This document shows, one piece after another, positions 27,156 to 37,536 of a stretch of 64,000 bases of DNA. The stretch's first letter is position 1, and each line of letters begins with the position of its first letter. The translations under genes and the position numbers were made by a program. The notes beneath the pieces were generated by a model. The model saw only the letters and a list, made by a program, of their open reading frames with translations, ran no database searches and was not told the DNA's origin. The stretch lies in the NCBI GenBank assembly GCA_015232555.1, contig JADFZJ010000004.1, positions 1 to 64,000 on the forward strand. The letters are read 5' to 3'. Origin of the DNA: Desulfamplus sp. (GTDB lineage Bacteria > Desulfobacterota > Desulfobacteria > Desulfobacterales > Desulfobacteraceae).

Positions 27156-30100
27156 ATGAGATTTGACAGATTAATTATACCCGCTTTTGGTCCTTTTACC
27201 AATTTTGATATAAAATTTCCATCACAGAGCAGTGATCTACATCTTATCTACGGCTCAAATGAAGCTGGTAAAAGCTCTCTTCTTCGGGCATTCCGCGATT
27301 TGCTGTTTGGTATCCACGGGCACTCTTCAGATAACTTTCTGCACGATTACAAGGAGTTGCGAATCATTGGTGAAGTTGTCAATATGGCAGGGGATCGGCT
27401 CACGTTTCAACGCCGAAAGGGAAATAAAAACACGCTATTAGATGGTGATGGAGATGCTCTGCCTGATAATGCTCTTCTTCCTTTTTTGGGCAGTGTGGAT
27501 CAGGCGTATTTTTCCACGATGTTTGGACTTGGAGTGCGAGAACTTCACGAAGGTGCGGAGCAACTGCTCCGTGGAGAGGGAGATATCGGCAACGCTCTGT
27601 TTTCGGCAAGTTTAGGCGGCACACCTGTTCAACTGGTGTTAGCATCACTTATTCAGGAGTCAGAGCGTCTATTTAAAGGCAAAGCAACAGCAAATGTTTC
27701 GATACGTCCTAATGCAAAAAAATATAAAGAGCTTTTAAAACTAAGTCGTGATGCTGCTGTAAACCCTGAATCATGGGAGAATGTCGAACGTGAGCTTCGA
27801 GCAGCCGAGTCAGATAAGCAAAAATTAGAACAGGATGTATCTAAATTTACAAGAGATTTGGAGTGGATTAGCCGTTGTGAAGATGCTCTTCCCACATTAG
27901 GGCGTTTAACTGAGGAGATGAGAAGATTGGAGCTTCTTCCGTTGCTGCCTGATCTTTCAAGCGATTTTGTTGAACGGGCAAGATTATCTCGAAAAGCTGC
28001 AAGCGATGCAGAGGCAGAACTTCACCGTCTGACAAATCATATCGCCAAATTGGAAACTCAGTTGTCCTCTTGCAAGAGATCACCCGCCCTGATGGCTGAG
28101 GCAGATACGATAGCTCGGTTGCACCAGAATATTACTCTTTATGGAAAAAAGAACTCTCTGATTGATCTTGAAACAGAACTTGCAGAAATCGAACTCTCTT
28201 TAAATTCAGGAATGCAGAATATGCAACTGACCGGAACTATTCCTGAACTTGAGAAATTGCGTTTGAGCAGTGCAGATCGCTTGTTATGTGAAGAGGCAGC
28301 CACTACTCTACAAAAAACGGTAGAAGAGCACGATAAAAACAGAGAGAAGATAGAGGAGATCAAAAGCCAGATAGAGGCAAAAAATCGGCAGTTAAAGGCT
28401 CTTCCTGAGAAGGATTTGCAGAATCTTAGAGATGCACTTGCCACAGCAGCAGGGGCAACTGATGCGAACAAAACCCTTAGAGTTGATGAATCTGAGGTCA
28501 AACGGCTGCAATTGGAGATAAACGATCTGCACAAAGAGCTTAAAGGTGCTCCTGATGATTTCGATAAAACTGGAGATCTTCCTGTTCCTGCAAAATCAAC
28601 TATCCATAAAATAAATGAAGAGATGGCTGAGATAAAGAGACTTATCAAGAGTGAAGAGACCAAAATAGCTGACGGAAAAAGGCGTATAGAATCCATTCAG
28701 GCTGAACTTGGACGGATAGAGAGGAGAGGTTTTCTGCCGTCAGAAGAGGCTCTTCGCAAAGCAAGAGAGCATAGAGATTACGGCTGGCGATTGGTTCTTT
28801 CAGATTGGAAGAGAGATGATGTTGAAAGCAGCTATTGTGTTCAAAATGGTAGCGATACCGTTCAAGATGCCGATATTAATAAGCTGGACGCTCATATTGA
28901 TAAAAATGAGTTTGTTCAGGGAGTGCCACTTGAAGAGGCTTTTCCTAAATCAATTGCAGATGCAGATTATATTGCAGATCAACTGCGTGAACATGCGGAA
29001 GCTGTAGCACAGGTAGAGGAGAAATGGTTTCAAATAGCCAAGTCTGAGCAGCAAAATAGAGAGGCTCAAGAGTCTATCAATCAGCTTCAAAACATACTAC
29101 ATCAGTCCCAGTCATCATGGGAATCTGTATGGCTTCCATGTGAAATCAAGCCTCTCACACCTGTTGAGATGGATGAGTGGAGGGAAAAATGGAGTGTGTT
29201 TAAAAACCTGCTTCGTCAATTAAGGGCTTCCGAGGTATCTTTAGAACGCAAAGTGAACCAGATAGAACAGGCAAAAAAACAACTTGGCACTGTTCTTGCT
29301 ATATCTGAAAATAATGACTTTGAACTGCTTTTTGAAAAGGCGAGGCAACTGGTTCAGCAGGGTGAGGAGTCAAAAGGCAGAAGAGGCGAGATATCGGAAC
29401 AACTTCTTCTGCTCAACAGCCAGTTGGAAACTTTAAATCAAAACGAGCTGAAAATAGGTGGGAAAAAAAAGGCTGTTTTAGAGATGTGGAAATTACAGTG
29501 TGCAAAAATTGGTCTTCCAGAAGATATCTCTCCATCCTCTGGTTTGGCTCTTTTACGGGAGCGGATTGATATGCTCTCTATATTTGACAGATGGAAAAAA
29601 TTAACTGTAAAGCGTGAAAAAAAGTTTACAGAGTTTCAACAATATGAACAGGAGGTGAAGGCACTCTATAAAGCACTTGAAATGCAGCATAATGTTATTT
29701 ATGGAGTGGAAAATTCGTTAGGAGAAGTGCAAAGTTCATCAGGAACAAAAGATGATACACCAGAAGCAAAAGTATCAAGGCTTTGGAATTCACTAAACAG
29801 TGCCAAAGAGGCTCAAATCCGCTATAATCAGCTTGCAAGCCAGATTGACGAGTCTTCAATTGAACTCACTACCGCTAAAGAGGCATCCATGCAGGCAGTG
29901 TGTACGTTGGAAGAACTGACCCGCTTGGCAAGACTTGATACAGTAGAGGAGTTAGAGCCTTTAATTGCAAATTTGGAGCTTAAAAATCAGATACAAACGC
30001 GGATTGCAACATTGAGGGATACACTAAGTGCTCTTGCTCGCGGAGAAGTTGTGGATCAATTCATCTCCCGAATAAAGGCAGAAGATAGTGAAACTCTATC

Positions 30101-30803
30101 ATTGAGAAAAAATGCTCTTAACAGCCTGAAACATGAGAAGGAAGGAGAGTTGCAGAATCTAAACGACACTTTGTATTCACTCAAAGAGAGAAAAAAGAGT
30201 CTTGAAGATGCTGGAGATGCTGCCTCAAACTACCGTCAGCAGGCTGAATCTTATGCTGCTGTATTAAAAGAGGATGCCGCACGATTTGTACGTCTCCGTT
30301 TGGCCGCCCATTTTCTGCAAACCCAGATTGAGCGGTTCAGAAAGGAGAATCAGGGTCCTCTGTTGGAAAAATCAGGACAGATATTTAAAAGTATCACTCG
30401 AGGAGCGTTTGCTGGACTTGGTGCTCAATTTAATGCTGATGATACTCCGGTACTTGTTGGTTTGCGTTCAGATCAATCGTATGTCCCGATTGGAGGAATG
30501 AGTGATGGTACAAGAGATCAGCTCTATCTTGCTTTACGAATCGCAGCAATTGATCGTTATCTTGAGCAGCATGAACCTATGCCTCTTATTCTTGATGATC
30601 TGTTAATTACTTTTGATGATGAGAGAGCTACAGCGATTATTCCACAGCTTGCAGAGTTGGCTCAACGCACACAGATATTTCTCTTTACCCATCATTGTCA
30701 TCTTATAGAGCTATGCCGCACTACACTTGGTAAAGATAGATTTCATATTCACGAGCTAAAGAATACTACTATTAATTACGATAATGAAAATAGAGACATT
30801 TAA
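27156..30803 (+). CDS. YhaN/SbcC-like AAA ATPase (SMC-like coiled coil)
   Basis: 1215 aa; MRFDRLIIPAFGPFTNFDIKF, Walker A GSNEAGKSSLLRAF, long coiled coils, C-terminal GGMSDGTRDQLYLALRIA and PLILDDLLITFDDERATA. Confidence 0.92.
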   Translation: MRFDRLIIPAFGPFTNFDIKFPSQSSDLHLIYGSNEAGKSSLLRAFRDLLFGIHGHSSDNFLHDYKELRIIGEVVNMAGDRLTFQRRKGNKNTLLDGDGDALPDNALLPFLGSVDQAYFSTMFGLGVRELHEGAEQLLRGEGDIGNALFSASLGGTPVQLVLASLIQESERLFKGKATANVSIRPNAKKYKELLKLSRDAAVNPESWENVERELRAAESDKQKLEQDVSKFTRDLEWISRCEDALPTLGRLTEEMRRLELLPLLPDLSSDFVERARLSRKAASDAEAELHRLTNHIAKLETQLSSCKRSPALMAEADTIARLHQNITLYGKKNSLIDLETELAEIELSLNSGMQNMQLTGTIPELEKLRLSSADRLLCEEAATTLQKTVEEHDKNREKIEEIKSQIEAKNRQLKALPEKDLQNLRDALATAAGATDANKTLRVDESEVKRLQLEINDLHKELKGAPDDFDKTGDLPVPAKSTIHKINEEMAEIKRLIKSEETKIADGKRRIESIQAELGRIERRGFLPSEEALRKAREHRDYGWRLVLSDWKRDDVESSYCVQNGSDTVQDADINKLDAHIDKNEFVQGVPLEEAFPKSIADADYIADQLREHAEAVAQVEEKWFQIAKSEQQNREAQESINQLQNILHQSQSSWESVWLPCEIKPLTPVEMDEWREKWSVFKNLLRQLRASEVSLERKVNQIEQAKKQLGTVLAISENNDFELLFEKARQLVQQGEESKGRRGEISEQLLLLNSQLETLNQNELKIGGKKKAVLEMWKLQCAKIGLPEDISPSSGLALLRERIDMLSIFDRWKKLTVKREKKFTEFQQYEQEVKALYKALEMQHNVIYGVENSLGEVQSSSGTKDDTPEAKVSRLWNSLNSAKEAQIRYNQLASQIDESSIELTTAKEASMQAVCTLEELTRLARLDTVEELEPLIANLELKNQIQTRIATLRDTLSALARGEVVDQFISRIKAEDSETLSLRKNALNSLKHEKEGELQNLNDTLYSLKERKKSLEDAGDAASNYRQQAESYAAVLKEDAARFVRLRLAAHFLQTQIERFRKENQGPLLEKSGQIFKSITRGAFAGLGAQFNADDTPVLVGLRSDQSYVPIGGMSDGTRDQLYLALRIAAIDRYLEQHEPMPLILDDLLITFDDERATAIIPQLAELAQRTQIFLFTHHCHLIELCRTTLGKDRFHIHELKNTTINYDNENRDI

Positions 30804-30875
30804 ACAAGATAATGCAAGAAAATTAACTAAAGCAGACGAGAATTTAACCCAACAACTAAAAGGCGGAAAACCAAG

Positions 30876-32027
30876 ATGAATAAAAAATATTCTATCAGCA
30901 TGTTTTGTACAGCCATTATCCTGGTTACATTTTTCAGTGGCTGTGTAGTGTATCCAGAGCCAGCTACAAATAACTATAATTATGATGATTCTTACACAAA
31001 TGATCCTTACGCTGATGATTCTTACACTACAGATCCTGTTCCACCAGTCCAATTTTATGACGCACCAGAATTGGTAGTCATACCTGAAACTTATGTTTAT
31101 GCTGTTCCTGATGCAAGTGTTGATATCTTTTTTTACGATGGCTGGTGGTGGCGTCCATGGAACGGCAGATGGTATCAATCACGGCACTATAGTTCAGGTT
31201 GGAGACACTATCGGAGCGTTCCACATTTTTATAGAGATATCCCGCGTAACTGGAGGAGTGAATACAGAAGTCACAAATGGAAAGGTCACCAGTGGAATCA
31301 CCAGCGAATACCCTATAAAAATCTTGAACGAAACTGGAGTCAATGGGAAAAGAAAAAGCATTGGGAGAGAAACCAGAACTGGAATGTTAGAGATTTTAAG
31401 CCCGAACGCAATCATAATAGAATCATAACTCCAAATAGAGATCACAACAATAGACCTGACAGGTTTCGTCCAGATAGAGATAATAACCATAATCGTAATG
31501 ATAGGTTCAATCCAAGACAGGATAACAACCGTCCTGATAGGATTATAACTCCTAACAGAGAGCACAGACCAGACAGAGATAATAACAATAACCGTAATAA
31601 TGATGATAGATTTCGTCCAGACAGAGATAATAACCACAATCGTAATGATAGGTTCAATCCAAGACAGGATAACAACCGTCCTGATAGGATTATAACTCCT
31701 AACAGAGAGCACAGACCTGACAGAGATAATAACAATAACCGTAATGATGATAGATTCCGTCCAGACAGAGATAATAACCACAATCGGAGGGATAGGAGGA
31801 TTACCAATCCTGAACAACCTATAAATAACAACCATCAGGAGAGAGTGATGCCAGAACGTGAACAGCGTAACAAAAGAGATCATCGTAAAGGGGATAGAGA
31901 TGAGGCGATTCAACCTCCTCAATCTCCTCGATACGAGCAGAGAAAAAGAGAGGAGGCAAGGGATCAAATCCTTGAAAACAAAAGACGTTATGAGGAGCAA
32001 TTAGAGATAAATAAAGATAGTCCCTAA
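30876..32027 (+). CDS. Lipoprotein with Asn/Arg/Asp-rich tandem repeats
   Basis: 383 aa; lipobox TFFSGC; Trp/Tyr/His-rich central part FFYDGWWWRPWNGRWYQSRHYSSGWRHYRS; repeats RFRPDRDNNHNRNDRFNPRQDNNRPDRIITPNREHRPDRDNNNNRN. Confidence 0.85.
   Translation: MNKKYSISMFCTAIILVTFFSGCVVYPEPATNNYNYDDSYTNDPYADDSYTTDPVPPVQFYDAPELVVIPETYVYAVPDASVDIFFYDGWWWRPWNGRWYQSRHYSSGWRHYRSVPHFYRDIPRNWRSEYRSHKWKGHQWNHQRIPYKNLERNWSQWEKKKHWERNQNWNVRDFKPERNHNRIITPNRDHNNRPDRFRPDRDNNHNRNDRFNPRQDNNRPDRIITPNREHRPDRDNNNNRNNDDRFRPDRDNNHNRNDRFNPRQDNNRPDRIITPNREHRPDRDNNNNRNDDRFRPDRDNNHNRRDRRITNPEQPINNNHQERVMPEREQRNKRDHRKGDRDEAIQPPQSPRYEQRKREEARDQILENKRRYEEQLEINKDSP
31461..31798 (+). repeat. In-frame coding tandem repeat, units 147 and 144 bp plus a partial third unit
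   Basis: TTTCGTCCAGA(T/C)AGAGATAATAACCA(T/C)AATCGTAATGATAGGTTCAATCCAAGACAGG recurs at 31464 and 31611; a partial third copy starts at 31755. Confidence 0.9.
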
Positions 32028-32057
32028 TAATCAGTAATAATTTAAATAGCAATAATA

Positions 32058-34946
32058 TCAGATAGAAGAAGAGAGATCGATGATTAACGAATCGATCTCT
32101 CTTCTAAGTTTAGCATTGTAAAAAGCTACCTGTGCAGGGTTGGTCATGATCATATCAAGCTGCCTTGTATGAAGAGTTAAATGTCCAAGTATTTTGAGTC
32201 TGCTCTTCATAAATAATTCATCATAACCTTGAATTCTTGCTGTCAAATGATCATCTCGTATTACTGCTCTAAAGCCGTAATCTTCAAGAATATTGCCAAT
32301 AAAATGAACTCTATTGAGCCGTCTCTGCCTGTCTGCTGCACCGCCTTTGAACTGAAAACTGATATAATTTTCAGATATCCGCTCGCTTACTAACGCCTCC
32401 ATCACTGAAAAATGATATCCAAGCCTTGAGTTGAGGCTGCAATAGTTTTTTGAGATCATAAAATAGTTGTGCTGGGCATAGGCAGATTGTATGCCAGTGG
32501 TAAGAGCTGTATTTGCAGTTGATTGAAACATTACAGACATCATACCTTTTCCGTCCATTGCTGGAGGTCCGTCCCATGGTATTGCAACGAACCCGTCCCA
32601 AAATGCTAACATTGGTATTGATGCAATCTCCTCTAATTTCACATATTTACCCTTTATAGGCACGGCAAATCCATCATCTAAATCAAGAATATACCACTGC
32701 ATCGGCACTTTATAGTGAAGTTGCTTGCTGCTCTTTTCAGGAAAATCGTGATTTTTTCCAAAGCTGAACATCTCAGAGACAGATTTTTCATGGATAAATC
32801 TTGTGATATCGTGGAATGTTTTGCAATTTTGTGGTTTGAACTCGTGTGAATCAGGGTCAAGAAGATTTAGAGGAACTATATGGCGTGAACACCGTTCGAG
32901 AATGTTATATACAGGACTATCTTTCATAGGGTTTGTTTTTAGGCTGCAACTGTTTTTATCTATCCATTTATCAAAATTTTGTCTTCCATCATTAATCTTG
33001 TGTCGATCAGCGTTTATTGCCTGCCCTGTCTCATCATCTTCATAGCATTCATCATTGTCAAAATTGTGAACCCCTCTCAATACAGCAGTAATATCAGAGT
33101 GTACAGTTATAGGGTCTCCAGACTTGATAGTTGAAGTTATCCCCTTAATACCAAAAATAGCTGGCACTTTGAACTCTCTTGCAACACTTGCCAAGTGGCT
33201 TGCGGCACTTCCCTGCTCTGACAAAATAGCAGATGCCTGCCCAACAACGCTTGCCCACTCTGGAAGTGCCTGACGAATCACCAAAATTGCACATGGGGGA
33301 AATCTTAAGATATCAACATGTTTTAGTGCTATAAATGCTTCTCCTGATCCAATGCCAGGGGCTGCTGATACACCGTCTTTTGCAATCAAGTTTTTTTCAA
33401 TATATTTTTTCTGCTCAGGCGACATTGTATCTTCAATATATAATGAGTTAGGTGATGAGCTGCTTACCAAAGAGCCGCTGACATTTGATTCATCATTTTC
33501 AGCAATATTATTCTGCTGCTCTACAGTTCTGTTCTGCTGAAGAGGTCTGCTCTGGAGAAGAAGCAGATTGCGTCTATTATCAACTGCCCACTCAATATCT
33601 TGAGGCGTTCCAAAGTGAGATTCAAGCCTTAAAGCAATATTTGCAAGCTCAAGAACTTGTTCGGACGAGATGGCTGGTATCTTACTCTGTTCAGGCGAAA
33701 CCTCCATACGAAATATACCCTCTTCAGGATAACAGACAAACTTTTTATCTTTTGTTGCGATCTCTTGTTTAATTATTTTAAGATCAGATCGAGATACAAC
33801 AAAGAGATCACTTGGCAGAGAACCATCTACAACTGCTTTTGGAAGTCCAAACACAGCACTAATAAATATAGAGTTATCAGTGCTGTCAACTGGATTTCCT
33901 GAATACATAACACCGCCTGCTAACGCATCAACCATCTGAACGCACCCTACAGCCATTGGGACATCTTCATCTCTAAAACCTTTATTTATCCTATACATCA
34001 TGGCATGAAGAGTATATTTGCTTGCTACAACTGTTTTGTATGCCTCAAGAAGAGAATCTCTGCTGACATTAAGTTCTGAGTGATACTGTCCAGCAAATGA
34101 GCTATTGCGTGAATCCTCTCCAAGTGCACTGCTTCTAAGTGCAACTCTAAGCATGGGCTTTGTATCACTATTTATTATTTCTTCTTTACTATAATATTGT
34201 GATTCAAGTTTATTCCATGCCCGCTCAATCTCTTGAACAACTTTGTCTGGTATTGCTGCTCTGATAATCATCTGGCGGATTCTGCCGCTTATAGCATACA
34301 TCTCCTCCATATCATCATGATCACAAGTTTGAATAAGACGATCAATCTCAGTTTGAAGACCCTCATCCCCTTCTCCTGCATGGACAAATAGATCATAAGC
34401 ATGCGATGTAATTACAAAACCAAGCGGAATATTGACATCGCAGCACCTGCCGATCTCTGCAAGTGATGCCATCTTGCTGCCAACAAGATCAGAGAGTAAT
34501 TTAGGATAAGTCTCTGTATTATATTTAACCTCTTTAACAGAGTTGTCTCTTTGAAGAGGGACAACAATCTCTCTTGGTATTAAAGGGCGTTTTTCAGTTA
34601 AGATATCATCAATTGATTTGCGTATTTGAACAAATACAGGGGAGAGCATCTCATATTTTTCAGGGGTAATAAGCTGAAGATTTCTTATCATTCTTAGTAC
34701 GTTTACAGCTACATCAGTGCATTTAGAGCGGATAAAGGTTAGAGGAAAGGGCTTGTTTCCAACAAGAGCATGTTCAATCTCTGCCATTCCCTCAAGAGAT
34801 TTTTGATTTGCAGCAAGCAGAACTTTGAAATTGTGATATCTCTCTCTAAATTCATTTCTAAGCTCTTCTGCCTTCTGACGCTCTTCAGGAGTCTCTTCAG
34901 GCTCTTTTATGTTGAACCATTGTTTAAGCGTGTCAATCCAGCCCAT
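32058..34946 (-). CDS. PEP synthase/pyruvate phosphate dikinase-like protein (PPDK N-terminal plus phosphohistidine domain, divergent C-terminus)
   Basis: Likely start MGWIDTLKQWFNIKEPEE near 34946 (ORF track extends to 35000); KMASLAEIGRCCDVNIPLGFVITSHAY, VALRSSALGEDSRNSSFAGQYHSELNV, DIEWAVDNRRNLLLLQSRPLQ, SEQGSAASHLASVAREFKVPAIFGI. Confidence 0.85.
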   Translation of the reverse strand: MGWIDTLKQWFNIKEPEETPEERQKAEELRNEFRERYHNFKVLLAANQKSLEGMAEIEHALVGNKPFPLTFIRSKCTDVAVNVLRMIRNLQLITPEKYEMLSPVFVQIRKSIDDILTEKRPLIPREIVVPLQRDNSVKEVKYNTETYPKLLSDLVGSKMASLAEIGRCCDVNIPLGFVITSHAYDLFVHAGEGDEGLQTEIDRLIQTCDHDDMEEMYAISGRIRQMIIRAAIPDKVVQEIERAWNKLESQYYSKEEIINSDTKPMLRVALRSSALGEDSRNSSFAGQYHSELNVSRDSLLEAYKTVVASKYTLHAMMYRINKGFRDEDVPMAVGCVQMVDALAGGVMYSGNPVDSTDNSIFISAVFGLPKAVVDGSLPSDLFVVSRSDLKIIKQEIATKDKKFVCYPEEGIFRMEVSPEQSKIPAISSEQVLELANIALRLESHFGTPQDIEWAVDNRRNLLLLQSRPLQQNRTVEQQNNIAENDESNVSGSLVSSSSPNSLYIEDTMSPEQKKYIEKNLIAKDGVSAAPGIGSGEAFIALKHVDILRFPPCAILVIRQALPEWASVVGQASAILSEQGSAASHLASVAREFKVPAIFGIKGITSTIKSGDPITVHSDITAVLRGVHNFDNDECYEDDETGQAINADRHKINDGRQNFDKWIDKNSCSLKTNPMKDSPVYNILERCSRHIVPLNLLDPDSHEFKPQNCKTFHDITRFIHEKSVSEMFSFGKNHDFPEKSSKQLHYKVPMQWYILDLDDGFAVPIKGKYVKLEEIASIPMLAFWDGFVAIPWDGPPAMDGKGMMSVMFQSTANTALTTGIQSAYAQHNYFMISKNYCSLNSRLGYHFSVMEALVSERISENYISFQFKGGAADRQRRLNRVHFIGNILEDYGFRAVIRDDHLTARIQGYDELFMKSRLKILGHLTLHTRQLDMIMTNPAQVAFYNAKLRREIDSLIIDLSSSI

Positions 34947-34980
34947 ATTTAACTCCACTTGTTGATTTATTAAAAGCAAC

Positions 34981-35015
34981 AAGATTTGACAACTTTTCAA
35001 AAGTTGTCAAATCTT
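34981..35015. repeat. 35-nt near-perfect palindrome (17-bp arms)
   Basis: AAGATTTGACAACTTTT-C-AAAAGTTGTCAAATCTT. Confidence 0.92.
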
Positions 35016-35033
35016 AGAAGTTACCCTCTACAA

Positions 35034-35732
35034 TCAGTGTGATAGCTGCATACCCCAGCCTTCAAACAGATACATGATAGCAAAACCAAACCATATTGTG
35101 TAAATTACATAGAAAACCAATGAGAATATTACAACACCAGCTTTATCTTTTATATTTTCTGACTGAACCTTATAGTAGTTGTATGAACACTCTACGGCTC
35201 TTGTCATTACGTTATTTATAAATTTGGCTTCCGGGAATTTCTCCTGTTTTGTCATAGACTTACTTGTGCCTTTAAGGGCATTCCACCAGTTATAAAGCAC
35301 CTTTTTCTCATCATAAGATTCATCATAGGTATATTTTTCTTTAAGTTTCTTTCCATCATTTGCAAACATCATGTCAGAATCTGCAAGTGCATTTTGCAAA
35401 ATTGTACCAAGATTTCCTTCAACTGCAAGTTTTTCTCCATCTTGTACAACCTTTGCACCAGATGCTGTAAGAATCTGCATCGCTTCTGCTGCCATCTCCG
35501 TTGATTTCAATTTAAAATCAACTTTTATCTCTGTATCTTTATATTTTTCAGCATCTTTAATAAGCCCGTCAATATAGTAGGCTGATCCTTTAGATATAGA
35601 GTTGTAGAGATTATCCATCATATTTATGGCATGATGTCCGTTAAAAACCGGCATGAACATCATAAAAAGGACAATCAGAAATCCAGCCATCAGAATAGCA
35701 CCTTTAGTGAATATATTTTTATTAGCAATCAT
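35034..35732 (-). CDS. Membrane protein of unknown function adjacent to TauE/SafE permease
   Basis: 232 aa; one N-terminal and one C-terminal TM segment with soluble region between. Confidence 0.75.
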   Translation of the reverse strand: MIANKNIFTKGAILMAGFLIVLFMMFMPVFNGHHAINMMDNLYNSISKGSAYYIDGLIKDAEKYKDTEIKVDFKLKSTEMAAEAMQILTASGAKVVQDGEKLAVEGNLGTILQNALADSDMMFANDGKKLKEKYTYDESYDEKKVLYNWWNALKGTSKSMTKQEKFPEAKFINNVMTRAVECSYNYYKVQSENIKDKAGVVIFSLVFYVIYTIWFGFAIMYLFEGWGMQLSH

Positions 35733-35734
35733 TT

Positions 35735-37018
35735 TTATCTGCCTCCTTCGCCTTTAAGTACTTTTATGTTCATAAGAAAGGTTCCTATTACCCAGACAGC
35801 AAAACCACCAATTACTATGAAAAAGGCATATATTCCAATGCCTTCAAGTATAGCAACCGTTTTAGGTGATATGGATATTATATCCAAAGAGTTTAATTTG
35901 CCAGGGAGAGCAAAAATTCGGTTTACAAAGCCTGCAAGAACAGCCATTGCATAGAATCCACGAATTGTGATTCCAGTAACAACTTTAGTAACCAAAGCAC
36001 CAATCTGAATACCAATAAGTGAGCCAAGAAGCATTCCCATTGCCATTGTATAGAAGATAAAACCATAAATAGCATACTGAGTAATTGCGGCATAACCAGC
36101 AGTGAAAACAATTTGTAGAATATCTGTTCCAACGGTTGTCATTGATGAGACACCAAGAACATATACAAAAATTGGGAAGGTTAAAAATCCACCACCAACA
36201 CCCATTATCGAGGCTGCAAGACCAACAAGTGCTCCACTTAGAATAAGGAATACACAAGATATTTTTCTTCCACCCGGAACTACACCCTCATCAAATGTAA
36301 TCATTGGAGGAATATTGATTGCCTGAAGTTTTTTAGGAAGATTGCCCAACTCCGCCCCTTCTGCTTTTCCGCCATGTCCGCTGCTTGTATCTCCTGCTTT
36401 TCTTGCTTTAAGAAAGTCAAGCATTGAATAAGCACCAAGCAGTCCAAGCATCAGTGAATAAACAGTTGTGATAAAGGCATCGCTTAAAACTGGGTTAATC
36501 TCATAAAGAATACGGTTAAGCATACCACCAACAGTTGCACCAACAATTGCACCAATAAGGAAAATAAGTGCTAATCCAACAGACACGTTACCAAGTTTTC
36601 TGTGAATAACACTACCCATGATAGCTTTTGCAAAAATGTGAAATAGGTCAGTTCCAACAGCAAGAATACCTTTGATTCCCGCACTCATAAGAGCTGGAGC
36701 AATGATAAATCCACCACCAGCACCAATACAACCTGTGATAAGACCAGCACAGACACCGATAAGAATAGATGCAACAAAGATAAAAGGGGTGAAAAATGCA
36801 GGACTATACGCAGTTTTACCACCCAGCATGTGAGGCATTGCATTACCTACCTGCTCGGCAAATGCAACTCCAAGGATTGCTACTGGAATGCACAGAAGCA
36901 AAAGTATCATCAATCTTCTTTTGTCTTTGAGAATGGTGTTGGATACGTCCATCTCCCACTTTGCATGGGCTCTTGCACCCATCATCATAAACTGTCCAAA
37001 CTCTTTAAAAAATTTCAT
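35735..37018 (-). CDS. TauE/SafE (sulfite exporter) family permease
   Basis: 427 aa; GVCAGLITGCIGAGGGFIIAPALMSAGIKGILAVGTDLFHIFAKA and GLAASIMGVGGGFLTFPIFVYVLGVSSMTTVGTDILQIVF. Confidence 0.9.
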   Translation of the reverse strand: MKFFKEFGQFMMMGARAHAKWEMDVSNTILKDKRRLMILLLLCIPVAILGVAFAEQVGNAMPHMLGGKTAYSPAFFTPFIFVASILIGVCAGLITGCIGAGGGFIIAPALMSAGIKGILAVGTDLFHIFAKAIMGSVIHRKLGNVSVGLALIFLIGAIVGATVGGMLNRILYEINPVLSDAFITTVYSLMLGLLGAYSMLDFLKARKAGDTSSGHGGKAEGAELGNLPKKLQAINIPPMITFDEGVVPGGRKISCVFLILSGALVGLAASIMGVGGGFLTFPIFVYVLGVSSMTTVGTDILQIVFTAGYAAITQYAIYGFIFYTMAMGMLLGSLIGIQIGALVTKVVTGITIRGFYAMAVLAGFVNRIFALPGKLNSLDIISISPKTVAILEGIGIYAFFIVIGGFAVWVIGTFLMNIKVLKGEGGR

Positions 37019-37083
37019 TTGATTACATTTCCTCTTTTTTTATTGTTGTCATTTAATCAGGATATCTCCTGAAAGTTCCAAGT

Positions 37084-37479
37084 TCATTTCTTTACTTTAC
37101 CCTCTTTAATAACCTTATTTGCGTAAGCATCTTGCAGCTTGTAATACAACTCATCAATATTCATGGGTTTCATAAGATAGTCATAAGCACCACACTCCAT
37201 TCCTTGAACCGCAACCTCAATATTTGCGTGGCCTGTGAGCATTATCACCTCTACTAACCCATTGATTTTTTTTATCTCTTTAAGGGTTTCAAGCCCATTT
37301 ATCCCTGGCATCTTCATATCAAGCACAACAACATCAACAGGAGAATCTTTTATTATGGAGAGAGCATCTTGACCATTAGAAGCCATCAGGATATTAAGCT
37401 GCCGTTTTTTTAGCCGTTTTCCCAGAGGCACTAAAAAATCTTCCTCATCATCAACCAGCAATACATTGAATCCGTCCAT
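37084..37479 (-). CDS. Stand-alone response regulator receiver
   Basis: 131 aa; VLLVDDEEDFLVPLGKRLKKR...VVVLDMKMPGINGLETL...VIMLTGHANIEVAVQGMECGAYDYLMKP. Confidence 0.92.
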   Translation of the reverse strand: MDGFNVLLVDDEEDFLVPLGKRLKKRQLNILMASNGQDALSIIKDSPVDVVVLDMKMPGINGLETLKEIKKINGLVEVIMLTGHANIEVAVQGMECGAYDYLMKPMNIDELYYKLQDAYANKVIKEGKVKK

Positions 37480-37536
37480 CTTAAATTTCTCCTTCTATAA
37501 TAAGTTCGTTGAATCTGCCACTGTTGCTCATGCTAA

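Noticed and set aside
28139-28696. 185-aa minus-strand ORF within the yhaN-like gene, and similar long antisense ORFs at 8651-9082, 9375-9728, 62467-62985
   Set aside because: Antisense to well-supported coding sequence; compositions (Ser/Phe-rich) typical of shadow ORFs.
31461-31798. Possible CRISPR-like array
   Set aside because: Units are ~147 bp contiguous coding repeats with no spacers.
31194-32000. 268-aa minus-strand ORF (and 129-aa ORF 31442-31831) opposite the repeat lipoprotein
   Set aside because: Mirror of the tandem repeat; Ile/Val/Ser- or Leu/Ser-rich repetitive translation with no start context. The plus frame has a lipobox and is the coding frame.
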